Source: an uncultured Spirochaetaceae bacterium (GTDB taxonomy: Bacteria > Spirochaetota > Spirochaetia > Sphaerochaetales > Sphaerochaetaceae). From it: 57,381 bases of DNA. Positions 18,386 through 27,541 of the stretch are shown here, one piece after another (positions within the stretch are counted from its first letter, which is position 1; each line of letters opens with the position of its first letter). The DNA is taken from assembly GCA_944392975.1 (NCBI GenBank), contig CALXYN010000007.1:1-57381 (forward strand), given 5' to 3'. The translations under genes were made by a program, and so were the position numbers. The notes below the pieces were generated by a model. It was not told where the DNA came from. It worked only from the letters and a program-made list of their open reading frames with translations, and did no database searches.

Positions 18386-19777
18386 ATGAAGCGCTCATAT
18401 GAAATCGATATGTGTTCAGGTCCCCTGCTTCCAAAAATCCTGCTCTTTTCCGTACCGTTGATGCTCTCAGGAATTCTGCAGCTGTTATTCAATGCTGCAG
18501 ATATCATTGTCGTAGGACAATTCACTGGAAGCCAGGCAATGGCAGCAGTAGGTTCTACTGGTTCCCTTAACAACCTTATCATAAACATTTTCCTTGGTTT
18601 CTCAATTGGCAGCAGTGTTCTCATGGCCCGCTATTATGGAGCTAAGGAAGATGGAAACATAAAGGAACTGGTACATACATCAGTGCTACTGGCTATTATC
18701 AGTGGCTGTTTTTTAATTGTCATAGGTATAATACTTGCCCGTCCTCTGCTTTCACTTATGGGAACTCCGGATGATGTTATAGATCAGGCTGTGCTTTACA
18801 TGCGGATAGTATTTCTTGGCATGCCCGCACTCATCACATATGACTTCGGCGCAGGTATTCTGAGAGCTATAGGAGATACAAGGCGTCCTCTTGTCTATCT
18901 TTTCACAGCTGGTATCATCAATGTCTGTCTCAATCTTTTCTTTGTCATCGTATTCGGCCTTGGTGTGGCAGGAGTTGCCCTTGCGACAATCATCTCCCAA
19001 TACACATCTGCAATTCTTGTATTAAGATGCATGATGAAAAGCGATAGCTCATATAAGTTGTCAATCAAAGCTTTACGGATAAACAAACAGAAGCTGAAAC
19101 AAATAATCAGAATAGGTCTTCCTGCAGGTATACAAGGCGCCGTATTCAATATCTCAAACGTACTTATACAATCCTCGATAAACTCTTTCGGATCCATTGC
19201 AATGGCTGGAAATACTGCGGCATCCAACATTGAGGGATTTGTCTATACATCGATGAACTCGCTCTATCAGGCCTCGACAAGCTTCACAAGCCAGAACGTC
19301 GGAGCGAAGAAAACAGAGAGAGTTGTACCTGTTCTTCTTACATGTCTGGGAATTGTTACTGCCGTTGGTTTGATATTATCAAGTATAGCCGTTGGCTTTG
19401 GAAGAGAACTTCTCGGTATCTATTCTTCTGATGCATCGGTTATAGAATATGGCCTGCAGAGACTGCACGTCGTCTGTTTCACGTATTTTCTTTGCGGTCT
19501 GATGGATGTTGCATGCGGCTCTATACGAGGCATGGGATATTCTATCACCCCGACAATCGTTTCCCTCACAGGAGCCTGTGGTCTCAGGATTCTCTGGATT
19601 TACACGGTATTCAGGGTAGATCATACTCTTTTCAACCTTTACCTTTCCTACCCTGTTTCATGGTTAGTCACATTCATTGCACATATAATCTGCTTCATTG
19701 TTTTTTACAGGAAATGGAAGCATGGAAACACAAAACAGCACAAGCTATTCAGAATGGCAATGCATTCAAGTCACTAG
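18386..19777 (+). CDS. MATE family efflux transporter
   Basis: A 463-aa, 12-span cation-coupled drug/metabolite exporter. The start MCSGPLLPKILLFSVPLMLSG and the ADIIVVGQFTG segment are typical of the DinF/NorM-like MATE family, and the second half repeats the fold (GLPAGIQGAVFNISN). It probably extrudes cationic or xenobiotic compounds; the real substrate is unknown. CATAAT lies 8 nt before the ATG with no proper Shine-Dalgarno site. It is followed closely by the cyclophilin-like gene, whose ribosome site overlaps this stop codon. Confidence 0.92.
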   Translation: MKRSYEIDMCSGPLLPKILLFSVPLMLSGILQLLFNAADIIVVGQFTGSQAMAAVGSTGSLNNLIINIFLGFSIGSSVLMARYYGAKEDGNIKELVHTSVLLAIISGCFLIVIGIILARPLLSLMGTPDDVIDQAVLYMRIVFLGMPALITYDFGAGILRAIGDTRRPLVYLFTAGIINVCLNLFFVIVFGLGVAGVALATIISQYTSAILVLRCMMKSDSSYKLSIKALRINKQKLKQIIRIGLPAGIQGAVFNISNVLIQSSINSFGSIAMAGNTAASNIEGFVYTSMNSLYQASTSFTSQNVGAKKTERVVPVLLTCLGIVTAVGLILSSIAVGFGRELLGIYSSDASVIEYGLQRLHVVCFTYFLCGLMDVACGSIRGMGYSITPTIVSLTGACGLRILWIYTVFRVDHTLFNLYLSYPVSWLVTFIAHIICFIVFYRKWKHGNTKQHKLFRMAMHSSH

Positions 19778-19786
19778 GAGACCGAT

Positions 19787-20125
19787 ATGAAAGTTATAAT
19801 CAACGGAAAGGAATTCACAGCAGAACTTTCAGAAACGAAGGCTGCAACAGAGTTTTCAGAACTTCTTCCACTCACATTTGAAATGGAAGAACTGAATGGA
19901 AATGAGAAATGCCGTTATCTGTCGAAAAAGCTCACAGAAGAAAGCAAAAAAGTCGGGAAGATTGAAAAAGGAGATATTATGCTCTTCGGAAAATCCTGCC
20001 TTGTTATTTTCTATAAATCATTCGAGACACCATACAGCTACACAAGAATCGGAAAGATCCTGAACCCGGATGGACTCGAAAAAGCTGCCGGAAGCTGGGA
20101 TGCAGAAGTATCTTTCAGAGAATGA
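19787..20125 (+). CDS. cyclophilin-like fold protein
   Basis: A 112-aa cytoplasmic protein. The start (MKVIINGKEFTAELSETKAATEF), the central KGDIMLFGKSCLVIFYKSF segment and the YSYTRIGKI segment match the small bacterial cyclophilin-like family that lacks proven prolyl isomerase activity. TAGGAG precedes the ATG and overlaps the end of the MATE gene, so the two are co-transcribed. Its biochemical role is unknown. A bidirectional terminator follows. Confidence 0.75.
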   Translation: MKVIINGKEFTAELSETKAATEFSELLPLTFEMEELNGNEKCRYLSKKLTEESKKVGKIEKGDIMLFGKSCLVIFYKSFETPYSYTRIGKILNPDGLEKAAGSWDAEVSFRE

Positions 20126-20129
20126 GAAA

Positions 20130-20149
20130 CCGGGCTCAGAAGAGCCCGG
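20130..20149. terminator. bidirectional terminator
   Basis: A perfect 8-bp stem CCGGGCTC/GAGCCCGG with an AGAA loop sits between two convergent genes. T-rich tails occur on both sides, so it can serve both strands. Confidence 0.85.
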
Positions 20150-20157
20150 AAATTGTT

Positions 20158-20892
20158 TTAGTTTCTATAGTCAAGATATTCACGGCTTACGGAAGCCACA
20201 ACACCTGTTCCTGAGATATCAATCTCATATGCATAATCACCGATGATGGCCTTTGCTTCATACCAGTAGCGTCCGTCATCAAAATCCTCCCATACAGAGA
20301 GACGTTCCACATCCTCCCCAAGGATATCCATTGCAATATTTTCCACTTCAGCATCACTGAGACGGGCATCTCTATCTCCACTGATTCTGCCACGGAGTGA
20401 CCAGGAAGCCTTGAGAATCACACCATCATTTCCATTTATTTCATACTCATATTCAGAATCATCTGAATTGAACTCAATTTCATAAACAACACGGCCATGG
20501 TCCCTGTCCATCTCTGTTCTAAGGCGAGATACATCATTCTCTGAAAGGTTTGCATCTCTGAGTGCGATATTTTCTGCCCCTGCCCTGTCAACTGAACCTG
20601 AAGCTGAAGGAGTTCTTCTTACTTCCTCATAATCAAAACCCACAATGCGGCCGCTCTCGCTGTCTATTGAATACTCCCACTTACCTTCATCGCTACGGAA
20701 TTCCACGTCATAAAGCAGACGTCCGTCATCTCTATCAGGATGGGAATTAAGCCATGCTGCCTCCTCTCTTGTGATTCCTGCATCAGAAAGAGCAATGCCA
20801 ACAGCCTCTTTCTCTGTTACAGCTGCGAAAGCCATTCCCATTGTCATAGCAACCAGTGATACTGCGATTGTCTTCTTTATCATTCTTTTCAT
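20158..20892 (-). CDS. secreted protein with three PepSY-like repeats
   Basis: A 244-aa protein with a Sec signal peptide ending around ...MGMAFA. The mature part holds three PepSY-like units, each with an IALxDAxI/L helix followed by a YDVEF- or YEIEF-type strand and a 'YSIDSESGRIV'-type hairpin. PepSY domains are thought to bind peptides or inhibit proteases at the cell surface. I chose the ATG at 20892 because GGAGG ends 5 nt before it; the GTG at 20904 lies inside that ribosome site. Single-gene unit ending at the bidirectional terminator. Confidence 0.85.
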   Translation of the reverse strand: MKRMIKKTIAVSLVAMTMGMAFAAVTEKEAVGIALSDAGITREEAAWLNSHPDRDDGRLLYDVEFRSDEGKWEYSIDSESGRIVGFDYEEVRRTPSASGSVDRAGAENIALRDANLSENDVSRLRTEMDRDHGRVVYEIEFNSDDSEYEYEINGNDGVILKASWSLRGRISGDRDARLSDAEVENIAMDILGEDVERLSVWEDFDDGRYWYEAKAIIGDYAYEIDISGTGVVASVSREYLDYRN

Positions 20893-20997
20893 TTTTTCCT
20901 CCACACTCAGAAAGATAACACATCAACATTAAAGAAAAATGAGAAAATAAACTGCCATAACAAAAAAAGAGAAAAACTGATGATTATGCAACAAGTG

Positions 20998-21027
20998 AAA
21001 AAAACGGCTCTCCCATCTGGAAGAGCC
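20998..21027 (-). terminator. terminator after tyrS
   Basis: On the minus strand GGCTCTTCC pairs with GGGAGAGCC across an AGAT loop, and seven T residues follow one base later. It ends the gltX-glyS-tyrS operon. Confidence 0.85.
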
Positions 21028-21033
21028 TGCTAC

Positions 21034-22281
21034 TCATTCTGGAATGACACGCATGAATCGTTTCTTCCCAGCTTTCAGAAGGAACTCACCGTCTTCAGCA
21101 GCGGAGAGATCTATTATGGCTTTCGGATCCGATATCTTCTTTCCATTGATCTCCGCTCCACCCTGCATAACAAGGCGTCGTGCCTCTCCGTTTGAGGATG
21201 TAAGACCTGACTTCGTATAGAGATCAAGTACACCGATACCTTTCTCTACATCCTCCTTTGGAATTGAAACAGAAGGAATGCCTTCTTTGTTTCCAGCAGA
21301 ACCAGGAGCGAAGAGGGATGCAGCTGCATCCTTTGCTTTTTCCGCTTCCTCTTCTCCATGCACGATCTTTGTCACTTCATAAGCAAGCCTTGCCTTTGCA
21401 TCATTGATGTTCCTTGCAGGGTCTTCATATTCCTTAATCTCATCAAGACTCATGAACGTGAAGAGCTTCATGAAGCGTACAGCATCGGCATCTGCGACGT
21501 TTCTCCAGTACTGGAAGAAGTCATAAGGAGAATAGAGTTCAGGAGAAAGGAATACAGCCCCCTTCTCACTCTTTCCCATCTTTTTGCCATCTGCACGCAT
21601 GATGAGATTGAATGTGAGACCATAGCACTGCTCACCGCCCATGCGCTGAATCAGATCGATACCGGCAACAATATTACCCCACTGATCTGCACCACCAATC
21701 TGCAAGCGGCAACCAGTCTTTTCATTCAGCATATGAAAATCATATGACTGCAGAAGCTGATAATTGAACTCGATGAATGAAAGTCCTCTCTCAAGACGCT
21801 GTTTCACACCTTCGAATGTAAGCATTCTGTTTACAGAGAAGTAAACACCTACATCGCGCAGGAACTTGATATAGTTAAGATCTACAAGCCAATCCGCATT
21901 ATTCATCATTCTGGCTTTTCCAAGACCCTCTCTTGGAGTCTCTGAAAAATCCACGATAGTTCCCAGCTGTCCTTTTATCTTCTCAACATTCGAAGCAATT
22001 GTCTCTTCTGAGAGAATCTTTCTCATCTCGGTCTTTCCAGAAGGATCACCGATAAGGCCAGTCCCTCCACCTACAAGAGCTATAGGATTATGTCCTGCCT
22101 CCTGCAGATGATGCATGGCAAAGAACGGTACTATATGGCCAACATGAAGAGACGGACCTGTCGGATCAACACCACAGTAGAATGTTACCGGTGTCTTATC
22201 CATCAAATCAGAAAGGCCATCGAAATCAGTGCAGTCCTTGACAAATCCTCTGTCAATAAGTGTCTGAAGCGCTTTATTCAT
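21034..22281 (-). CDS. tyrS: tyrosyl-tRNA synthetase
   Basis: A 415-aa class I synthetase. The HIGH motif is HVGH (residues 46-49) and KMGKS lies near residue 234. A C-terminal S4 RNA-binding domain (GLTSSNGEARRLVMQGG) is present. The ATG at 22281 shares its A with the glyS stop codon (TGATG), so translation is coupled; a TTG one codon upstream is less likely. It is the third gene of gltX-glyS-tyrS. Confidence 0.96.
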   Translation of the reverse strand: MNKALQTLIDRGFVKDCTDFDGLSDLMDKTPVTFYCGVDPTGPSLHVGHIVPFFAMHHLQEAGHNPIALVGGGTGLIGDPSGKTEMRKILSEETIASNVEKIKGQLGTIVDFSETPREGLGKARMMNNADWLVDLNYIKFLRDVGVYFSVNRMLTFEGVKQRLERGLSFIEFNYQLLQSYDFHMLNEKTGCRLQIGGADQWGNIVAGIDLIQRMGGEQCYGLTFNLIMRADGKKMGKSEKGAVFLSPELYSPYDFFQYWRNVADADAVRFMKLFTFMSLDEIKEYEDPARNINDAKARLAYEVTKIVHGEEEAEKAKDAAASLFAPGSAGNKEGIPSVSIPKEDVEKGIGVLDLYTKSGLTSSNGEARRLVMQGGAEINGKKISDPKAIIDLSAAEDGEFLLKAGKKRFMRVIPE

Positions 22282-23609
22282 CAAAGGACCCTCTCATAGT
22301 TCTTCATAGCGTTATGAATGAATGGAACGAGCTGATCCACAGCAACTCTCTCCTGCTTCATGGAATCGCGGAAGCGGACTGTAACACTCTGATCTTCCAA
22401 TGTCTGATAATCTACAGTAATACAATATGGTGTTCCAACTTCATCCATTCTTCTGTAACGGCGGCCTACAGCTCCGCTCTGATCGTAGAATGTAACAAAG
22501 TCCTGTCTCAGATCATGTTCGAGCTTTGTAGCATACTCTGCAAGACCATCCTTCTTGACAAGAGGAAGAACAGCTACCTTGACAGGAGCAATTGCCGGAT
22601 GGAAGTGAAGAACTGTACGGGTATCGCCTTCTGGAGTTGCTTCCTCATCATATGCATCGCAAAGAGCCATGAGCACATTTCTCGTAAGTCCTGCAGATGT
22701 TTCAACAACATATGGCACATATCTTTCATTTGTCTCTGGATCGAGGTATGTAAGATCTTTGCCAGAGAACTTCTGATGCTGGGAAAGATCATAGTCAGTA
22801 CGGGAATGAACACCCTCAAGCTCCTGCCATCCCATCGGGAAGAGGAACTGAATGTCATAAGCATCCTTTGCATAGAATGCAAGCTCATCCGGTCCATGCT
22901 GGTGCCATCTGAGGTGCTCTGGATGAATACCCATCTTCTTGTAATAGTTCATCCTCTGTTCTCTCCAGTAAGGGAACCACTCCTCATCAGTTCCAGGCTT
23001 GCAGAAGAACTGCATCTCCATCTGTTCGAACTCACAGGAACGGAAAATGAAGTTCTTGGTTGTTATCTCATTACGGAATGACTTTCCAACCTGTGCAATT
23101 CCAAAAGGAATCTTCACACGTGAAGACTGAACGACATTCTTGAAGTTTACATAAATACCCTGAGCTGTCTCCGGCCTGAGATAAACAATTGAAGCATCAT
23201 CACTTGTCGGTCCGATATGAGACTGGAACATGAGGTTAAAATTTCTCGGTTCTGTAAAGGATCCCTTGTTACCACAAACAGGACAAGGAGCATTAAGGTC
23301 AATCTGATCTGCCCTGAAGCGGGAATGGCATACTTTGCAGTCAACCATCGGGTCTGTGAAGTTTGAAACATGACCAGAAGCTTCCCATACCCTTGGATGC
23401 ATCAGGATTGCAGCATCAAGTCCGACAATGCTGTCATGAAGCTGTGTCATCTCCTTCCACCAGAAATCACGGATGTTATTTTTCAGCTCCACACCCATCG
23501 GACCATAGTCATAAGCGCCATTGAGACCTCCATAAATCTCACTTGACTGGAAAATAAAACCACGGCGACGGCATAGAGATACGATTTTATCCATTGTTAC
23601 TTCAGCCAT
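22281..23609 (-). CDS. glyS: glycyl-tRNA synthetase (class II, dimeric type)
   Basis: A 442-aa enzyme of the single-chain alpha2 type, unlike the alpha2-beta2 form. It begins near YGGLNGAYDYGPMG, has a zinc-finger-like insertion (CKVC then CPVC), motif 2 around SFRNEITTKNFIFRSCEFEQ, and the C-terminal anticodon-binding domain (VAVLPLVKKDGLAE). The ATG at 23609 follows GAGGAG with good spacing and begins one base after the gltX stop; a TTG at 23624 would lie inside gltX and upstream of the ribosome site. Confidence 0.96.
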   Translation of the reverse strand: MAEVTMDKIVSLCRRRGFIFQSSEIYGGLNGAYDYGPMGVELKNNIRDFWWKEMTQLHDSIVGLDAAILMHPRVWEASGHVSNFTDPMVDCKVCHSRFRADQIDLNAPCPVCGNKGSFTEPRNFNLMFQSHIGPTSDDASIVYLRPETAQGIYVNFKNVVQSSRVKIPFGIAQVGKSFRNEITTKNFIFRSCEFEQMEMQFFCKPGTDEEWFPYWREQRMNYYKKMGIHPEHLRWHQHGPDELAFYAKDAYDIQFLFPMGWQELEGVHSRTDYDLSQHQKFSGKDLTYLDPETNERYVPYVVETSAGLTRNVLMALCDAYDEEATPEGDTRTVLHFHPAIAPVKVAVLPLVKKDGLAEYATKLEHDLRQDFVTFYDQSGAVGRRYRRMDEVGTPYCITVDYQTLEDQSVTVRFRDSMKQERVAVDQLVPFIHNAMKNYERVL

Positions 23610-23610
23610 T

Positions 23611-25089
23611 TCAATTCTCCTCAAATAGCTTTACAGCCCTCATCAGGCGTTTTTCTGTTTCATCAATTCCCAAAAGCCTAATCGAATCAAAAAGCGGCAG
23701 GGAAACAGTAGAATTCGTGATCGCCACCCTTATTGGCTGGAACACGCCATTTACCTTAATACCAAGTTCCTGAGAAAGAGCTGTAAGCTTCTCCTCAATG
23801 CTCTCCTCCTTCTCTCCGTTCTTGAGACCTGAAAGAAGGATATCGGAACCGCGCTGCAGAGCTTCTCCTGTCTTCTCTTCATCCGAACCCTTGGCAACAT
23901 ATACAGCCTTGTCTGTAACCGGCTTATCCTCAAAAAGGAAAGCTGTCAGTGGAACAACATCTGAAAGTACTTTCATTCTTTCTTTTACAGGCGGCACTAT
24001 CTTTGAAATAAGGTCTGCATCTTCAGCTGAAAGAGGATTCTTTACATATCCAGCTTCCTGAAGATATGGCGTGATAAGAGAAGCCAGACGGCTGTCGTCA
24101 GCTTGCCTTATATATTGACCATTGAACCAGTCAAGCTTCTTGTAATCAAAGACAGCAGGCGCTTTATGAATACCTTCCATTGTGAAGCACTTCTCCAGTT
24201 CCTCCTTGGAGAAGAATTCAGTTGAACCATCAAGAGACCAACCTACAAGCGTGACATAGTTAATGATTGCTTCCGGCAGATAACCTTTTGCCCTGAAATC
24301 GCGCACAGCAGTAGAACCATGACGCTTTGAAAGCTTCTGCCCATCCTTTCCCATGACCATCGGCAAATGGCAGTACTGAGGGATTTCCCATCCGAAAGCT
24401 TCGTAAAGAAGCACATGAAGAGGGCCTGAAGGAATCCACTCCTGAGCACGCATTATATGTGTGATGCCCATCAGATGGTCATCAACGACATTAGCAAGAT
24501 GGTATGTCGGGAATCCGTCACTTTTGAGAAGAATCGGATCTGGGGACACATCGCGGTTTCTGCGCGTGATATCACCCATCAGGATATCGTGGAATGTAGT
24601 CTTTCCTTCAGTAGGTACACGAAGACGGATAACAGGTTTTATACCCTGTCTCAGATATTCCTTAATCTCGGAATCGGAAAGGTGGGCACAATGTCTGTCA
24701 TACCCCTGATACTCGCTCTTGGATTCAACCTGCTGCTTCCTGACTTCTTCAAGTCGTTCCGGAGTACAGAAGCAATAATATGCCTTACCCTTTTCAACGA
24801 GCTCTTCTGCATATTTTTTATACAGATCAAAGCGCTCTGACTGGATGTAAGGACCACAAGGGCCACCTACAACAGGGCCTTCATCCCATTTGATGCCAAG
24901 CCATTCAAGAGTACTATAAAGATCCTCAAGTGATTCGTCAGAGTATCTTTCCCTATCTGTATCCTCAACGCGAAGAATGAACTTGCCGCCATTTGCGCGT
25001 GCAAAGAAATAATTGAAAAGCGCTGTACGGATACCGCCTATATGCTGTAGCCCAGTTGGAGACGGGGCATAGCGAACACGAACTTCCAT
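23611..25089 (-). CDS. gltX: glutamyl-tRNA synthetase
   Basis: A 492-aa class I synthetase. YAPSPTGLQHIGG contains the HIGH variant (from residue 16) and KLSKRHG is the KMSKS equivalent near residue 255. A C-terminal helical anticodon-binding region completes the bacterial architecture. No glutaminyl-tRNA synthetase or GatCAB is in the window, so whether this enzyme also charges tRNA-Gln is unknown. AGGAGC precedes the ATG. It is the first gene of gltX-glyS-tyrS, starting 72 bp after the hydrolase gene, so read-through from that operon is possible. Confidence 0.95.
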   Translation of the reverse strand: MEVRVRYAPSPTGLQHIGGIRTALFNYFFARANGGKFILRVEDTDRERYSDESLEDLYSTLEWLGIKWDEGPVVGGPCGPYIQSERFDLYKKYAEELVEKGKAYYCFCTPERLEEVRKQQVESKSEYQGYDRHCAHLSDSEIKEYLRQGIKPVIRLRVPTEGKTTFHDILMGDITRRNRDVSPDPILLKSDGFPTYHLANVVDDHLMGITHIMRAQEWIPSGPLHVLLYEAFGWEIPQYCHLPMVMGKDGQKLSKRHGSTAVRDFRAKGYLPEAIINYVTLVGWSLDGSTEFFSKEELEKCFTMEGIHKAPAVFDYKKLDWFNGQYIRQADDSRLASLITPYLQEAGYVKNPLSAEDADLISKIVPPVKERMKVLSDVVPLTAFLFEDKPVTDKAVYVAKGSDEEKTGEALQRGSDILLSGLKNGEKEESIEEKLTALSQELGIKVNGVFQPIRVAITNSTVSLPLFDSIRLLGIDETEKRLMRAVKLFEEN

Positions 25090-25161
25090 GAAATCTGCTC
25101 CTAAACATCCGGAGTTTATTATCTTTACGTTTTTACTGCAATGGATGAACGCAATAAGCTA

Positions 25162-26007
25162 TTACGAAAGCCAGTCAAGAACAGCTCTCACAGCTTTTTC
25201 CTCTCCGTTCTTGTCCGGGTCATAGAAAAGGAAATGCGTACACTCCGGAATATGAACATGCTTGCTCTCTCCTTTCACATTCTCCGCGGCATATAAAGCA
25301 GGTTTTTCACCAGCAATCATGTCCTTTCCTGCTGATATGGAAAGAAGCGGAGCTTTAATTGTATTCAAAACAGCTGAGGCTTCATCCATCAGCTTATAAA
25401 GCTCATAAAGCTGACGAAGATATACCCACGACCAGTATTCACCGCCAAGGTAATCATCATCAGCAGGAGCATTTTCATAGTACAGCACATACTCGCTCTG
25501 ATGATGCCATGGCGTTGATATGCGTTTTCTCAGAAGTGAATAGAGATAAAGGACAGGAAGTGGTTTGGGTGGTTTAATTCCCGGACAGGAAAGTGCAGGA
25601 GCTGCAAGCACGATTCTCTCAACAGGAATTTCCTTAGCTGCAAGCAATGCAAGAGCGGCACCCATTGAATGTCCTACAATACTTATGTTGCCATAATCTG
25701 CTTTAAGCGACTCTAAAGCATTTTTCACAACAGTCAGCCAGTCCTTTCTGCGGGATAATGCAAAGTCATTACCAGATGTTCCGCAGCCAGGAAGTCTTGG
25801 GACAAAGACATCGAAACCTGCCGCATGAAGATCACGAGCAGGACGTACCATCTCTCCAGGATACCCCGCATAACCATGAACAAGAAGAACTGCTTTGCTG
25901 CTTTTTTCCTCATGAAGCATCGAGAAAGAACGACCAGCATTGCAAGGACTTTTCCCATCATGGAAAACCCCTTCATACCATGAAATAGGAACACTGTAGG
26001 AAATCAC
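25162..26007 (-). CDS. alpha/beta hydrolase (carboxylesterase/monoacylglycerol lipase-like)
   Basis: A 281-aa cytoplasmic serine hydrolase. VHGYAGYPGEM forms the oxyanion region, GHSMG holds nucleophile Ser114, Asp lies in SAGKD, and His258 is in PECTHF, so the triad looks complete. It resembles Est30-type carboxylesterases. The start is a GTG overlapping the luxR stop codon (GTGA), with AGGAGG 8 nt upstream, so it is translationally coupled to the regulator. It is the last gene of the RloA-RloB-LuxR-hydrolase operon. Whether the hydrolase acts with these genes is unknown. Confidence 0.85.
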   Translation of the reverse strand: MISYSVPISWYEGVFHDGKSPCNAGRSFSMLHEEKSSKAVLLVHGYAGYPGEMVRPARDLHAAGFDVFVPRLPGCGTSGNDFALSRRKDWLTVVKNALESLKADYGNISIVGHSMGAALALLAAKEIPVERIVLAAPALSCPGIKPPKPLPVLYLYSLLRKRISTPWHHQSEYVLYYENAPADDDYLGGEYWSWVYLRQLYELYKLMDEASAVLNTIKAPLLSISAGKDMIAGEKPALYAAENVKGESKHVHIPECTHFLFYDPDKNGEEKAVRAVLDWLS

Positions 26008-26900
26008 CAGGAAGCCTCCTGCAAAAGATTCAGCAAATCGATACGGCTGCCGACATCGGTTTTGGCGAATATATTCGCAATATGATTGTTAACGGTATTC
26101 ACGGAAATGCCAAGTTCCGCCGCAATCTCTTTATTTGTAAGCCCTTTTTTGATAAGCGATACAACTTCGAATTCCCTCTCCGTGATGTGATAAAGGGAAC
26201 TTGCTGTCTCAAAAGAGAATTCAGGACGTTCTGCAGCTGGTGTCACAACACTCTGATGAGAAATTGCGGTAAAGAGGAACACAAGCTCAGCAATGGTGTA
26301 TGCAAGGCAGATAATGGGAATAGAAATCATCCTGAAAAATGAAAAGAATATGGCAAGAATTACAAAAGGTATCATCGAAAAGGAGATGATAATCAAAGCA
26401 AAGCACGCCGTTCTTACAGATTTTTCCTTAATACTCTTCCTTTCATGCAAAAGAAGAATGACGCAATAGAGCACGGCAAGTGTCCAGATTGCATATTGAA
26501 GTATTGAGAAAAGAGGAATATTAAGGATTAGCCAGACAACGGACACTCCAAGATAAAGCCCTCCGGCAATGAAGGCTCCAACTTTCTCAGCAGTGCTCAT
26601 AGGACGAGCTATGATCCAGTTAATGGCAAACAGAAGCAAAACGAGAATAAAAGCAGAGTCAGCCACCATCAGGCCCTCCCAAATATAATGGAGGACCATA
26701 CGGGCCGTTCCCGTAAATGCAAGATAAGCCGCGCTATCAAGCGCAAAGGCAACAACTGCCCCCAATAACGATGCTGAGAAAGCTATCAGTGCCCAGGACC
26801 ATGAGTACCGGGCACGATGTGTCCATACTATCGACAGAGCAAGGTCCATGCTTACTATCGATAGTGCTAGAAATGACAGAAGAAGAGGGACTGCATCCAT
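26004..26900 (-). CDS. membrane-anchored LuxR-type regulator (seven-TM sensor plus HTH)
   Basis: A 298-aa protein. Residues 1-220 form about seven hydrophobic spans without a recognisable sensory domain. The C-terminal part (about 235-295) is a LuxR/GerE helix-turn-helix, including LTNKEIAAELGISVNTVNNHI. No receiver domain is present, so the membrane part probably senses a signal directly and the HTH acts on nearby DNA from the membrane. The ATG begins 2 nt after the rloB stop codon, and its end overlaps the hydrolase start. The likely target, given the context, is its own operon. Confidence 0.85.
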   Translation of the reverse strand: MDAVPLLLSFLALSIVSMDLALSIVWTHRARYSWSWALIAFSASLLGAVVAFALDSAAYLAFTGTARMVLHYIWEGLMVADSAFILVLLLFAINWIIARPMSTAEKVGAFIAGGLYLGVSVVWLILNIPLFSILQYAIWTLAVLYCVILLLHERKSIKEKSVRTACFALIIISFSMIPFVILAIFFSFFRMISIPIICLAYTIAELVFLFTAISHQSVVTPAAERPEFSFETASSLYHITEREFEVVSLIKKGLTNKEIAAELGISVNTVNNHIANIFAKTDVGSRIDLLNLLQEASW

Positions 26901-26902
26901 CT

Positions 26903-27541
26903 CTAGCGGCGAACCTTCTGATTGTGAGACATATCTGCAAGACCGCAGATTTCTGTCAGATTCTCATTGAAGTCCGGCATTGTAGTTGCTTTAAGTCCTG
27001 TTGCAGCGAGAGCTACAGAATTGTAGTTTCTTGCATTGAGGTCTGCAGCACTGTGCCTAGGGAAGAGCTTGATATGAAGATTGAGACCCTTTGTCAGGAA
27101 ATACTCAGGTGTAAGCTCATACCCCGGAATCGCGCTCTGCAGCTTCTCCCTCAGTGGCGAAATATCGCTGACGAATGCACCAGGAGCACCAAGGTGAAGG
27201 ATGAACCAGAGCTCGAATGAGGGATTGAAATAAAGCATCTTCACTTTCTTCTTTCCTGCGTAGCTCTCCATCTCCTTCACACCGGCAACATCTGTTTTCA
27301 CATCATCGAAACCAAAAAGAGCCCATGCGGAATCGAAACGGCCTTTGCTCCTCTGCTTGCCAGTCCAGTCTATAAGTGATTGCAAATCCTTTACCTGTCC
27401 TGCAGGTGCCTGGAGGACGGTAAGATTTACGTAACGGCAGTCCTTTCTCATCTGGGAGAAGTAAAGAGCCTCAGCCTCTGTTGCACAGACAAGAAGCAGC
27501 ATTCTCTTCGGTTCTGTGGTGTTCTTCTTACGCGTTTTCAT
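26903..27541 (-). CDS. RloB-like TOPRIM-family protein
   Basis: A 212-aa protein with a basic N-terminus. Visible family marks are an acidic turn CATEAEALYF, a DD pair in FGFDDVKTD, and NPSFELWFILHLGAP, a hallmark of RloB. RloB proteins are predicted TOPRIM-fold nucleases found beside an RloA ATPase, often in restriction or phage defence loci. The ATG follows AAGGAGG and overlaps rloA by 14 nt. Codon use looks similar to neighbouring genes, so transfer, if any, is not recent. Function not demonstrated. Confidence 0.75.
   Translation of the reverse strand: MKTRKKNTTEPKRMLLLVCATEAEALYFSQMRKDCRYVNLTVLQAPAGQVKDLQSLIDWTGKQRSKGRFDSAWALFGFDDVKTDVAGVKEMESYAGKKKVKMLYFNPSFELWFILHLGAPGAFVSDISPLREKLQSAIPGYELTPEYFLTKGLNLHIKLFPRHSAADLNARNYNSVALAATGLKATTMPDFNENLTEICGLADMSHNQKVRR

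Noticed and set aside
22260-23081. 273-codon plus-strand frame opposite glyS
   Set aside because: Antisense to a conserved synthetase; a by-product of codon bias in glyS.
26717-27220. 167-codon plus-strand frame over the LuxR and RloB genes
   Set aside because: Both minus-strand genes have clear family signatures; this antisense frame has no ribosome site or recognisable motif.
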